NCBI GenBank assembly: GCA_963784995.1
Contig: CAWATZ010000016.1
Coordinates: 300,036 to 364,035 of the forward strand
From: CAWATZ01 sp963784995
GTDB lineage: Bacteria; Planctomycetota; Planctomycetia; Gemmatales; Gemmataceae
Length of the DNA stretch: 64,000 bases
Direction of reading: 5' to 3'
In this document: positions 56,701 through 63,897 of the stretch, piece by piece
How the letters are laid out: the number at the start of each line of letters is the position of its first letter
How positions within the stretch are numbered: the stretch's first letter is position 1
Translations under genes and position numbers: made by a program
Notes under the pieces: generated by a model
What the model was told of the DNA's origin: nothing
The model's database searches: none
What the model saw: the letters and a program-made list of their open reading frames with translations, nothing else

Positions 56701-58530
56701 CGCCAGGCTAACCGACTGGCCCTCCGACGTGGTCTGGCCGGTGATGGGGGCCAGCGACAGCACGGAGGGATCGACGATCCAGCTGAACGACACGGCGGCG
56801 CTGGTGTAGCCGTTGCTGACGGTGAGCGTCGGGCCGTACGAGCCCACCAGGGAGTCGGCCGGGTTCAGCGTGCCGGAGATCAGGCCGGTGCTCGGATTCA
56901 GGCTCAACCCTGGGGGCAGATCACTGACCACGTAACTGAGCGCCAGGTTGTCCTGGGAACCGGCCTCCACCTGCAAGCGCGCCGCGAAGCCGGCCTCGTT
57001 CTCCTGGCTGGGCACCCCTTCCAGCACCAGCGCCGGTGGCGCCATCACCGCCCAGAAGAACGACTGGACGACGCTGCTGGTGCCGTCGCTGACGCTGACG
57101 CTGGCCTGGTAGGAGGTGTCGCCGTCGGCCACCATGGCCAGCGTCCCCGTGATCAACCCGGTGCTGCTGTTGATGGTCAGTCCCGTCGGCAGGCTGCTCG
57201 CCGTGTACGTCAAGGCCGGGCCGCCCGGCTCGCTGCCGTAGCTTTGCAGCAGCACCGAGTCGCCGGCCACGTTGGCCTGGTCGGGAAGCGCCTCCAGCAC
57301 CAGCGTCCCCGTCGGACGGGTATTCACCGTCCAGTCGAAGGTCTCGCTGAAACTGGAGCCGCCCGCCGTGACCGTGACCGTGGGCGTGCAGACCCCCGTG
57401 CTTAGCGTGCCGCTGATCAGTCCGGTGCTGGAGTTGATGCTGGCACTGCTGGGCAGGTTGCTGCTGCTGTAGGTGGGGCTGGTGGAGGCATTCTCGGCGT
57501 AGACCTGGAGGTTGGCCACGTCGCCGTTGAGGTTGACCTGGTCGGCAATCGGCTCCAGTTGCAGTCCCGGCGAGCTGTTGGCCGCCACCAGCCACAGGAA
57601 GTTGAGGCTGCCGCTGCTCTGCGAATCGCTGATGACGACGCTGACCGCATAGGTGTTGCCGCCGTCGCCCGACGGCAGCGTGCCTGAGATCAGCCCGGTG
57701 CTGCTGTTGATGGTCAGGCCGCCGGGCAGGTTGCTGGCCGTGTAGCTCAGCGGCAGGTCGTCCGGGTCGTTGCTGTAGACCTGCAGCAGGATGGAGTCGC
57801 CGACGACGTTGTTCTGGGTGTTGATGGTGTCGCCGACCACCAGCGAGGTGGCGTTGGCAGAGCCCACAGACCAGGAGAAATAAACGCTGCCCGTGGTGCC
57901 GGCTGCGGCCACGGTGACAGTGGGAACGTAAGTGTTGCCCTGGTCAGCCAGGGACGGCGTGCCGGTGATCAGCCCGGTCGTGCTGTTGATGCTCAGTCCG
58001 CCGGGCAGGTTGCTGGCCGTGTAGGACAGGCCCAGCTCGCCGGTGCTGCTGGCGTAGACCTTCAGCGTGACGTTGTCGCCGACGCTGTTGTCCTGGTCGG
58101 GGACGTTCTCCAGCCACAGGGTGGCCGGGCTGACGCTCCAGCCGAAGGTGCGACTGACGCTGTTCGTCCCGTCGCCGGCCGTGATGACGGGGTTGTAAGA
58201 GGTGCCGGCGTCGGCGGCGCTGAGGGTGCCGGTGAGCAGGCCGGTGCTGCTGTTGAGGGTCAAGCCGCCGGGCAGGCCGCTGCTGGTGTAACTGAGCGAG
58301 CCGCCGCTTCGGTCCCAGGCTTGCAAGGCCAGGGTGACGGCGTCGCCGGCCAGGTTGTTCTGGCTGGGAATGGAGGCCAGCCACAGCTCAGGCAGGCTCA
58401 CGTTCCAGACGAACGACTGTTCGGCGCATCGGTGGGCGTCGTTGACTGTGACGGTGATGGGCAAAGCGCCGACGTTGGCCTGCTCCAGGCGGCTGGGTTT
58501 GAGGCGGTTGAAGGGAGGAAAGGCGGACAC
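53731..58530 (-). CDS. Giant putative-Ig / FG-GAP protein B with a different C-terminus
   Basis: 1599 residues from GTG 58530, 28 bp after sulfotransferase copy 3. The frame is open further upstream, but that part overlaps the sulfotransferase antisense-free and has no support. Repeat array, cadherin-like domain and FG-GAP repeats match protein A almost residue for residue. From about VVIATVANNGVPEAIVDD on, the last ~250 residues are unrelated to A. They have a Trp/Tyr-rich segment (AIWKAWNIIDNYGTGLTIWL) and LQTMYHELGRYVPKK, where a zincin-like HExx is followed by Arg instead of the second His. Either a diverged metallopeptidase or an inactive one. A possible partner gene follows at 53573. 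Confidence 0.85.
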   Translation of the reverse strand: MSAFPPFNRLKPSRLEQANVGALPITVTVNDAHRCAEQSFVWNVSLPELWLASIPSQNNLAGDAVTLALQAWDRSGGSLSYTSSGLPGGLTLNSSTGLLTGTLSAADAGTSYNPVITAGDGTNSVSRTFGWSVSPATLWLENVPDQDNSVGDNVTLKVYASSTGELGLSYTASNLPGGLSINSTTGLITGTPSLADQGNTYVPTVTVAAAGTTGSVYFSWSVGSANATSLVVGDTINTQNNVVGDSILLQVYSNDPDDLPLSYTASNLPGGLTINSSTGLISGTLPSGDGGNTYAVSVVISDSQSSGSLNFLWLVAANSSPGLQLEPIADQVNLNGDVANLQVYAENASTSPTYSSSNLPSSASINSSTGLISGTLSTGVCTPTVTVTAGGSSFSETFDWTVNTRPTGTLVLEALPDQANVAGDSVLLQSYGSEPGGPALTYTASSLPTGLTINSSTGLITGTLAMVADGDTSYQASVSVSDGTSSVVQSFFWAVMAPPALVLEGVPSQENEAGFAARLQVEAGSQDNLALSYVVSDLPPGLSLNPSTGLISGTLNPADSLVGSYGPTLTVSNGYTSAAVSFSWIVDPSVLSLAPITGQTTSEGQSVSLALSAWDSNSSAVLYFNASGLPAGLAINASTGLISGTVALGDGNNGGTYSPVVTVFDGISSVSASIGWTVPSAISITRPANQSSTEGTSVSLAIAASDATSGATLSYSASSLPLGLSINPSTGVITGTVALGAANGGPYAPVVNVSDGLSNQSIAFQWSVYSAVSLGTVANQSDSEGSVVSVSIHAVDGTPSMTLTYSLAGQPNGLQINPSTGLISGTIAWGAANAQTSFTPEVTVTDGKSTEQESINWTVASAVSISSLADQVNTAGDTVSLSVSATDAHSGQTLSYSGSDLPPGISVNASTGLIAGTIGSTVSYGTSYQPTIAVTDGTSTSEVSLTWTIGALVPAGTFYTQEGTALTVAASVGILDGAVAPDSLSLTVSEVSGTSNGSLTVNSNGSLTYTPNSGWFGTDTFVVTVSDGSVTSAPITETIQVSESLGGNYKAVATGDFNGDGNADFVAADYNNNDVAVFLGNGDGSFQTPTTYSVGTGPIALAVGDFGNGADDIAVANSGSNSVTILMNDGTGSFTTSQTLTVGTDPVALALGDFEGNGILDLAVANKGSNSVSIFLNNGSGTFTFDRTITVGSSPDGVASGDLNNDGFADLVVANSGDNDVCVLLSGGDGTFASAVTYTVGTTPTAVVLADFNGDGNLDVAVANGGSNNVSMLLGNGDGTLQTATNYTVGSDPVALAVEAANGSGVPDLTIGNHGSNNLTVLGNNGSGTFSVSQTIPLGESPDSVVIATVANNGVPEAIVDDSLKVVMSLTTSGWLVFTAQLSKYYKAKLDVTFVKNNSRFPLIHQTVVNAADAIWKAWNIIDNYGTGLTIWLRQRNANGTQTPGETFANQAPIWKENSQWGARVFYAKTFLEVIDWLKDPSHHLPIAVAATQGSRLGPAETVYNIFGYASYILIKPTYWDQTPAGKQSQLQTMYHELGRYVPKKSVDDEGEDLNAPPPPVETNIRWWDDTIYYLGIKYYQAIKRLEPGGGPHPFRPQP

Positions 58531-58558
58531 GGCGTTGCTCCGGTGCGGGGTCGGCGGT

Positions 58559-59314
58559 TCAGTAGCCCAGGCGGGACATGGTGGTGCCCACGGTGGCACG
58601 GCAGAGACGCTCCAGGGCGGCGCTGTCCGGGGGCGTGCCCAGGCCGGTGGGGTCGGGCGGTCCTCCGGGGATGACGTTTTCCTCGCGGGAGGGGCGGAGC
58701 AAGGCCTGGGGCTGCCGGCCCAGCACGCCGCTGAAGCCGCGCACGGTGGACTCGAAGCGGGAGTCGAGGTCCTCGTAGCGGACCAGGGTGATAGCGGGGT
58801 GGGCGGCAGCGGCGTCGAGCCAGCCCTCGACGTGAGCGGCCCACAGGTGCAGCAGGTCGGGCTGCTGCCGCTTGAGGTAACGTAGCTGGGCCCCGCAGGG
58901 CGGGGCCTGGGCATAGGCGAGCGGGTCGGGCAGGCGTGGTCCGGCCCAGCCCCAGCGGTGCATGAAACGCCAGCAGGACAGCAGCACCGCCACCGGGTTG
59001 CGGTAGACGTAGAAGAGGGCGTAACGGCGGCTCAGCTGGGGCAGGACGTCGGCGAAGAAGTCGGCGGGATGGTGCGACTTGAGGACGTTGGCCAGCGGCC
59101 GGCTGGCCATGCTGAGCAGGGTGTCGGCGAGGATGGCGGGGTCGTAGTAGTTGATGGGCGTGTTGATGGGGTCGAGGTTGATCCAGGGCTGGTTCTGGTA
59201 GCCGTAGCACTTGGCCAGCGTGTTGATCAGGAAATGGGTGCCGGAGCGCGGATGGCTGACCACCAGGGCTGCCGGGCGAGACTCGGGGAAGAAGGAGACG
59301 GGCAGTTCGGTCAT
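58559..59314 (-). CDS. Sulfotransferase-family protein (copy 3)
   Basis: 251 residues, same family blocks as the other copies (VVSHPRSGTHFLINTL, YVYRNPVAVLLSCWRF, RPSREENVIPGGPPD). Its own substitutions include GAQLRYLKRQQPDLLHLW and DLDSRFESTVRGF. Followed after 28 bp by giant protein B. A dispersed element lies 37 bp upstream (59351). Confidence 0.87.
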   Translation of the reverse strand: MTELPVSFFPESRPAALVVSHPRSGTHFLINTLAKCYGYQNQPWINLDPINTPINYYDPAILADTLLSMASRPLANVLKSHHPADFFADVLPQLSRRYALFYVYRNPVAVLLSCWRFMHRWGWAGPRLPDPLAYAQAPPCGAQLRYLKRQQPDLLHLWAAHVEGWLDAAAAHPAITLVRYEDLDSRFESTVRGFSGVLGRQPQALLRPSREENVIPGGPPDPTGLGTPPDSAALERLCRATVGTTMSRLGY

Positions 59315-59350
59315 GGCATCAACAGGTTATCGTTGTGGCTTGGTCGCCCT

Positions 59351-59395
59351 GAATTGTGAAGATTGTGTGAAACGGCTCCTGACACCTTTTCTTTT
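59351..59395. repeat. Dispersed TGTGAAGATTGTGT element (copy d)
   Basis: GAATTGTGAAGATTGTGTGA followed by AACGGCTCCTGACACC and TTTTCTTTTC, the longest clear copy, just upstream of sulfotransferase copy 3. Confidence 0.78.
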
Positions 59396-59560
59396 CAGGC
59401 CATCCCCGGTGTGCAGGCTGCCGCTCTCCGTGATCGTGCCGCCGCCGGTGACGGCCCCGGTGGCATTGAAGGCGCCCGAGCCCGAATACCAGCCATCGTT
59501 GCTGATCGTCGTGGTGATGGTGTCGTTGCCGGGACTGGAGATGGTGCTGCCGCCAGCAAG
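59389..59560 (-). pseudogene. Fragment of a repeat-rich surface protein
   Basis: The minus strand reads GSTISSPGNDTITTTISNDG, WYSGSGAFNATGAVTGGGTI and TESGSLHTGDGL, a composition typical of bacterial adhesin or autotransporter-like repeats. There is no start, and it ends at the dispersed element. The remaining stretch 59561-59981 contains no recognisable gene; part of it may be decayed IS sequence. Confidence 0.4.
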
Positions 59561-59981
59561 CAACGATTGGCCTGCGGGCCGCGGCACCAGACCGAGAACG
59601 CCACCGTGCCAACGGAGGCGCAGCTTGGCAATGTCGTCAGCAAGCAACCGCGCCTGTCCATGATGGCCTTGTCGCTGACAAAAAACCGACATTGCCAACG
59701 TGCCAGCATCGCACGGTGTCGCTCCCTGGCACGAATCGGTCAGCACGCGAGTGCGACGAGGCGCCGGCATCCCCCACCAGCGCAGGGCACCGACCCACGC
59801 CAACGCCTCGTCGCACCGCGTTGTCTTCTGCGTCTTGTCAAAGAACCGCGTGCCCGCCGCCGGGGAGGGCTTCTCTACCCTGGCCTTTGTAGCACAGCGA
59901 GCGTGCTTCGGCCAGCCGGCCAGTCTACTTCACGTCTTGTTTCCTTGACACCAACCGCTTGCTAGACCCGGGGACCCCCTG

Positions 59982-60164
59982 TTGTACGTCTGTGGTGTGC
60001 TTGTTGGCGCTGGGTTGGACCACGAGGAAAGGCCCCATCAGGGCGTGGGCAACGTGCCGCTGTCGGGCGCGGAGGCAGAACCGGTTGCCGTGATCCGCCT
60101 GGAGGACGTTGTCTGTCAGGAGCGTCTGGGCGGGCTACTCAAGCATTACTCCTGGGCGGCCTGA
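59982..60164 (+). pseudogene. 3' remnant of an integrase-type transposase
   Basis: Encodes a short DHEERPHQGVGNVPLSG segment and a C-terminus VCQERLGGLLKHYSWAA. The RPHQGxGN motif lies next to the catalytic Glu of rve-core transposases (IS3/IS481-like). Everything before it is missing. The 230 bases 60165-60394 hold nothing recognisable. Confidence 0.65.
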
Positions 60165-60394
60165 GTCCTGCCCAGAGAACCAGGGACCCCTGGCCGGCGC
60201 TGAGGATTGCGCCTGCCAGTGTGGCGCATCGGTTCCAGAAGCCAGGAAGTGCTGCGCCGCTGTACTGTTCGGTAGCAGAGCAATTGTCTGTACTGCCTCA
60301 TTAGAAACCTGCAATGGGGCAAATGGCGACGTCAGTACACTGCGCACGAGTTTTGGACCAAGACGGGCTGTCGCTGTCAGTCTTCAGTTACGGG

Positions 60395-61291
60395 TTAGAG
60401 TGGGTTGACGACCGGATCACCTCGCCAAAGCAAGCCCAGCGGGCTGTGTGTGAGTTCCTTGATGAGCAGTTCTCCGAAGACACAGATACTCGCTTCCCAC
60501 GGGTGCCCTAATATACCAACTAAGAACGTCGGATCGATAAACAAAGAGTAATTGTGAACGGGGATGATTGGTACAGGCCAAAGGCATAGTCCTCGCCGGG
60601 CAACTGTAGTTGGCTCGAAAGAATACCCGGCGTGATTCAGGTGCAACGCATACATTCGGCCGACTCCGGCTCCGAGTCTATCTAGAGCGAGTAGTAGCTG
60701 CTCCCTCGACCGATGTTCGATACAGTTGAACAGTTCGGAATCAGACTCGTATGTCTTTCTTATCGCTTGTACCGACCAAGTCATAGAAGGGGACGGCTCT
60801 TTAATGGCCGGCCACCCCTCCGGTGACATACTTCTGCGAAATGAGAACCGTGTGGTAAAAGTTTCCCACAGTTGCTCATTTTCTTCGTCAGTTATCTGAC
60901 TCCACCCTGCTGCTTTTTGCTCCTCCAAAACCCGCTGCCACCCGTCATCAAGCCATTTCCGGTAGGAGTAAGGTTGGAGCGAAAAGGTTTTCAGATCTGG
61001 GACAGCATCGCCTTGATTCACCACTTGAACCGACAACCGCGAGATCAATTCGGCTGGGTTTGCAGAGTCATCCAACCGAAAACACCCTCGGAAGCCAAGG
61101 ATGAACACCCCTTCAGGACGTGGGGCTACGCTGAATGCCCTTTTCAACTCTCCTCCGGGCGATATTACGACAGCCAGTTGGCTTCCACCGTCCAAAGCCG
61201 TCTCGATGTCTGTAGTAATCCCTCGATTGTGCAACTCTGAGTGAAGCAATTGCAAATCAGTCATATGGCCTCTTGTGTTCAGGCTAGTCAT
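60395..61291 (-). CDS. Hypothetical protein, candidate immunity protein of the adjacent toxin
   Basis: 298 residues (or 289 from the ATG at 61264). It begins 1-2 bases after the stop of the toxin-domain gene, so the two are tightly coupled. First ~100 residues: LQLLHSELHNRGITTDIETA, FILGFRGCFRLDDSANPAEL. A long alpha-helical part (WLDDGWQRVLEEQKAAGWSQ) and a C-terminal hydrophobic stretch (GLCLWPVPIIPVHNYSLFID) follow. No family recognised and no resemblance to the ~90-residue barstar. Immunity function is inferred from position alone. Confidence 0.6.
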   Translation of the reverse strand: MTSLNTRGHMTDLQLLHSELHNRGITTDIETALDGGSQLAVVISPGGELKRAFSVAPRPEGVFILGFRGCFRLDDSANPAELISRLSVQVVNQGDAVPDLKTFSLQPYSYRKWLDDGWQRVLEEQKAAGWSQITDEENEQLWETFTTRFSFRRSMSPEGWPAIKEPSPSMTWSVQAIRKTYESDSELFNCIEHRSREQLLLALDRLGAGVGRMYALHLNHAGYSFEPTTVARRGLCLWPVPIIPVHNYSLFIDPTFLVGILGHPWEASICVFGELLIKELTHSPLGLLWRGDPVVNPL

Positions 61292-61292
61292 C

Positions 61293-61974
61293 CTACCTCA
61301 AGAACCCAGGCAACCCGCCCAACCACGGGTCACTAATAATCTGCCAGCTTTCGTAGTGATTGGGTGAATAATACACCGTCCCACTGTTGCGATCGATGAT
61401 GATCCGTCGGGAGTCACCAGTTCTGTTTGTCACATATATCTCGATGTAGTTTCCACCATCGGGAAGCTTTGGGTGAGTGTTGTTCTTGAACGCAGAGAAG
61501 TCGTGTTCGTGCAACTTCTTGGGGTTCCCGCCTTCCAACTCTTGAAGTCGATTGCCAACATCTTTTGCAACTTTGTTAACACTGATTGACGGTGGGCTGT
61601 TGATCCTGGCGAGCACCCTCTGCACTCATCTGCTGATTCAAACGTTCGATATTCACCTGTGTTTCCCCAGCGTACTGGCTTCGTGCCGCCCTTCTCGAAT
61701 AGCGTCCATTTTCCCTCGAATAAACGAACTTCATACTCAGCATTATGCACCAAACGCTGAACCCCCACTCCTCACGGCCGACGAAGTAGGTATGATAGTC
61801 AGCAACGCGGAGGTTGTAAACTGTTTCAACAGTCCCTGTCTCCTCAACTCTCTCAACTGGGAGGCACTGTCCATCGTGACTGACGAGCAACTGCCCGATC
61901 GTCAGGAATGCTGCTTTCACCCAGCCTTCTCCCAAGACGTACGCGAAAAAGGGGACGCGAGTCGTTTTACACAA
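61293..61974 (-). pseudogene. Polymorphic toxin tail: pretoxin-HINT end plus barnase-like domain, frameshifted
   Basis: Begins inside a HINT domain (GWVKAAFLTIGQLLVSHDGQ, ETVYNLRVADYHTYFVGREE, then VHNAEYEVRLFEG). HINT pretoxin domains end in VHN and release the toxin. The toxin part follows: VQRVLARINSPPSISVNKVA, HDFSAFKNN, then NYIEIYVTNRTGDSRRIIID and GTVYYSPNHYESWQII. The order Glu-Arg-His in these last blocks matches the catalytic triad of barnase-type RNases. Two shifts are needed, near 61753 and near 61622. The N-terminal carrier is absent: the dispersed element at 61945 abuts the start. It is therefore a degraded or orphan toxin module. Confidence 0.72.
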
Positions 61975-61986
61975 TCTTCACAATTG
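61945..61986. repeat. Dispersed TGTGAAGATTGTGT element (copy e, inverted)
   Basis: The minus strand reads CCAATTGTGAAGATTGTGTA followed by AAACGACTCGCGTCCCC. It marks the 5' break of the toxin-module gene. Confidence 0.72.
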
Positions 61987-62066
61987 GGGGCGACCCATTG
62001 CACGGGGTGCTGAAGGCGCAGCTGTTGCAGCAGCCTTGCTGGGCGGAGGCGTCCGTTTTCGCGGTT

Positions 62067-62435
62067 TCAGCTTGAGGCCCCGTCCCGCTCCTCGATGGGC
62101 CCATTCGCCTCCAGCCACGCATCAAAGCCGCCGACCAGGGCGTACGCCTCGTGGAACCCCTGCTGGCGGAGCCGCTGCGCCACACGGGCGCTGACCGCGT
62201 CGTTGGGTCAGGCACAGTAAATGACGGTCAAGTGGGCCGGGTCCCAGTCGTCGGCCACCGCCAGCAGCAGCGGCCGGATGCGCACGGCCCCGGCGATCTT
62301 GCGATCACTGCCGTTCCAGGCTTTCTCGCTGCGGGCGTCCAGGAACAGGATCGGCTCCCCCGCCTCCAGGCGCACCTTCACCTCCGCCGCCCGGATGCGC
62401 AAGGTTCGGGCCTTCGCCGGGTTGCTCTCGCTCAT
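62067..62435 (-). CDS. Rhodanese-like protein interrupted by an in-frame UGA
   Basis: Single rhodanese domain, 122 codons to the TGA at 62069-62067. MSESNPAKARTLRIRAAEVK, GEPILFLDARSEKAWNGSDR and AVADDWDPAHLTVIYCA are followed by TGA (62210-62208), then, in the same frame, PNDAVSARVAQRLRQQGFHE and ALVGGFDAWLEANG. Relatives read YC-x-C-P at this place, so UGA sits where the second Cys of the active-site loop is expected. It is either a TGC-to-TGA mutation (pseudogene or base error) or recoding as selenocysteine. Rhodaneses move sulfane sulfur. A broken second copy lies at 63760. Confidence 0.8.
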
Positions 62436-62979
62436 CGGTCTGACTCCTCCTGGCTCGCGCTTCTCAGCGTGTCACCTTCCTGGAATTTCACCAAACCGCC
62501 GCCGCGCCGTACAATACCATCCGCGCCGAGGAAGGAAGTCGATGCCTTGCGGGCCCGGCAGGGGTGTGACGAGTTGGCACAGCAATTGTCTGCCCGTCAC
62601 GGATTCTGGGGAAAGGCCAAAAGAGGACCAGAAGAGACGGCGTGTGGTGGTGGCGTGGTGGCGGTGTCGCTTTTTTGTCATCCGTGGGGCAAACACAGAC
62701 ACGCCCGGGCATTTCCTGGGACATCGCCAAGCAAAAGCACCGTTGGCGGTGTGGCGGTCTCACCGGTTGGGTCTCGGCGTCCCCTCCCTCCGAAGGTCTG
62801 TCCGGAGTCGTGGCCCCACCACACCCAGCCACCGAAGAAGTGAGCGGGCCGGACTTGGGCCGCTCCTGCGTGGCATTTCCATCACTTCGACGCCCCGGCA
62901 CTGCGTTCATGGTTGACCTGCTTTTTCTTCAAGCACCAAGGTACAATCTTCTTGAACCCCTCGTTGCGGAGGACAAGCA
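62436..62979. other. Intergenic region upstream of rhodanese and antitoxin genes
   Basis: 544 bases. The part 62436-62530 (GGAATTTCACCA, GCGCCGTACAATACCATCCG) is repeated at 63930-63995 before the second rhodanese copy, so it probably carries the rhodanese promoter. From 62640 on, the sequence GTCGCTTTTTTGTCA and GACATCGCCAAGC resembles minus-strand sequence near 59640-59700. No gene seen. TACAATCTTC-type promoter sequence may serve the antitoxin. Confidence 0.45.
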
Positions 62980-63198
62980 ATGTCACTGGAAATCGAAGCC
63001 ACTTACGAAAACGGCGTCTTGAAGCCGTCGCGGGAATTGCCCTTGCAAGAGGGGCAAAAAGTCACCCTGACGATCCAGCCGGTCGGCAGTGCGGCCAGGC
63101 GGTTCTGCGGCAGCCTCCGCTGGACTCGCGATCCGGAAGAACTCCAGCGCTACCTGAATGATCCGGACGAAAGCTCGTGGAGTTCCCGTGACGTTTAA
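62980..63198 (+). CDS. DUF104-family antitoxin
   Basis: 72 residues: MSLEIEATYENGVLKPSREL and LPLQEGQKVTLTI, the beta-hairpin start of the AF2212/DUF104 family, which pairs with PIN toxins. The C-terminal arm (DPEELQRYLNDPDESSWSS) would thread into the toxin. GAGGACAAGCA before the ATG. The end overlaps the toxin start. Confidence 0.88.
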   Translation: MSLEIEATYENGVLKPSRELPLQEGQKVTLTIQPVGSAARRFCGSLRWTRDPEELQRYLNDPDESSWSSRDV

Positions 63199-63688
63199 CG
63201 ATCTGCCTGCTGGCGCAATGGTCTTTCTCGACGCCAACTGCCTGGTCTATGCAGCCACTGCCGATCCAACGTACGGAGCCGCCTGCCAGCGGTTGCTGGA
63301 GGAGATCGAAAACAAGAACCTCCAGGGCTGCACGTCGGCTCACATCCTGGGCGATCTCTCCCATCGGCTGATGACGATCGAGGCGGCATTGCTCTTTGCC
63401 CGCCCCATGACCGGCATCGCCAACTGGCTTCGTCGCCACCCCGTCGAGGTCCAGCACCTGGTACGGTATCGCCAAGCCCTGGATGATCTCGGGGCCATCC
63501 CGCTCCCGATTCTTCCCGTGACAGGCCCTGAGGTTTCTCGTGCTGCGGATTTCAGCCGCCTGTTCGGACTGTTGACCAACGATGCCCTGATCGTGGCGGT
63601 GATGCAGGACCACGGCCTTACCCATCTGGCCAGTAACGACCCGGATTTTGACCAGGTGCCCGGAATCACCCGCTACGCTCCGATCTGA
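63188..63688 (+). CDS. PIN-domain ribonuclease toxin (VapC-like)
   Basis: 166 residues from GTG 63188 (VTFNDLPAGAMVFLDANCLV), with GGAG 6 bases ahead. An ATG at 63158 would overlap the antitoxin more. PIN acidic residues: VFLDANCLVYAATAD (Asp), central ILGDLSHRLMTIEA (Asp/Glu), GLLTNDALIVAVMQDH (Asp) and LASNDPDFDQVPGI (Asp). Cleaves RNA with Mg2+, held by the upstream antitoxin. The pair is probably co-translated and autoregulated. Confidence 0.92.
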   Translation: MTFNDLPAGAMVFLDANCLVYAATADPTYGAACQRLLEEIENKNLQGCTSAHILGDLSHRLMTIEAALLFARPMTGIANWLRRHPVEVQHLVRYRQALDDLGAIPLPILPVTGPEVSRAADFSRLFGLLTNDALIVAVMQDHGLTHLASNDPDFDQVPGITRYAPI

Positions 63689-63759
63689 AACAACTCCTGC
63701 ACCGCAGAGCTGAGATTCTTTTCCGTCCCCTGTGGCTCAACTGCACCTGGGTGGGCCAG

Positions 63760-63897
63760 ACCCTTGCGATCGCTGCCGTTCCAGGCTTTCTCGCTGCGGG
63801 CGTCCAGGAACAGGATCGCCCCCCCGCCTCCAGGCGCCTTCACCTCCGCCGCCCGGATTCGCAACGTCCGGGCCTTCGCCGGGTTGCTCTCGCTCAT
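63760..63897 (-). pseudogene. Truncated second copy of the rhodanese gene
   Basis: Starts MSESNPAKARTLRIRAAEVK exactly like 62435, then loses the frame (KAPGGGG for KVRLEAGEP), returns to AILFLDARSEKAWNGSDRK and ends. About 70 residues of the domain including the active-site Cys are absent. The copy includes upstream sequence to about 63995. The toxin-antitoxin pair lies between the two copies. Confidence 0.85.

Noticed and set aside
47168..58530. Tandem repeats as CRISPR array
   Set aside because: Period is ~290 bases, coding and degenerate; no short identical repeats with unique spacers.
53731..58914. Giant B starting at 58914
   Set aside because: The first 128 codons overlap the sulfotransferase in another frame and read as Pro/Arg-rich shadow; the GTG at 58530 matches giant A.
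61293..61974. Calling the toxin tail an RHS protein
   Set aside because: No YD/RHS repeats or DPxGL core motif are present in the window; only the HINT end and the toxin domain can be supported.
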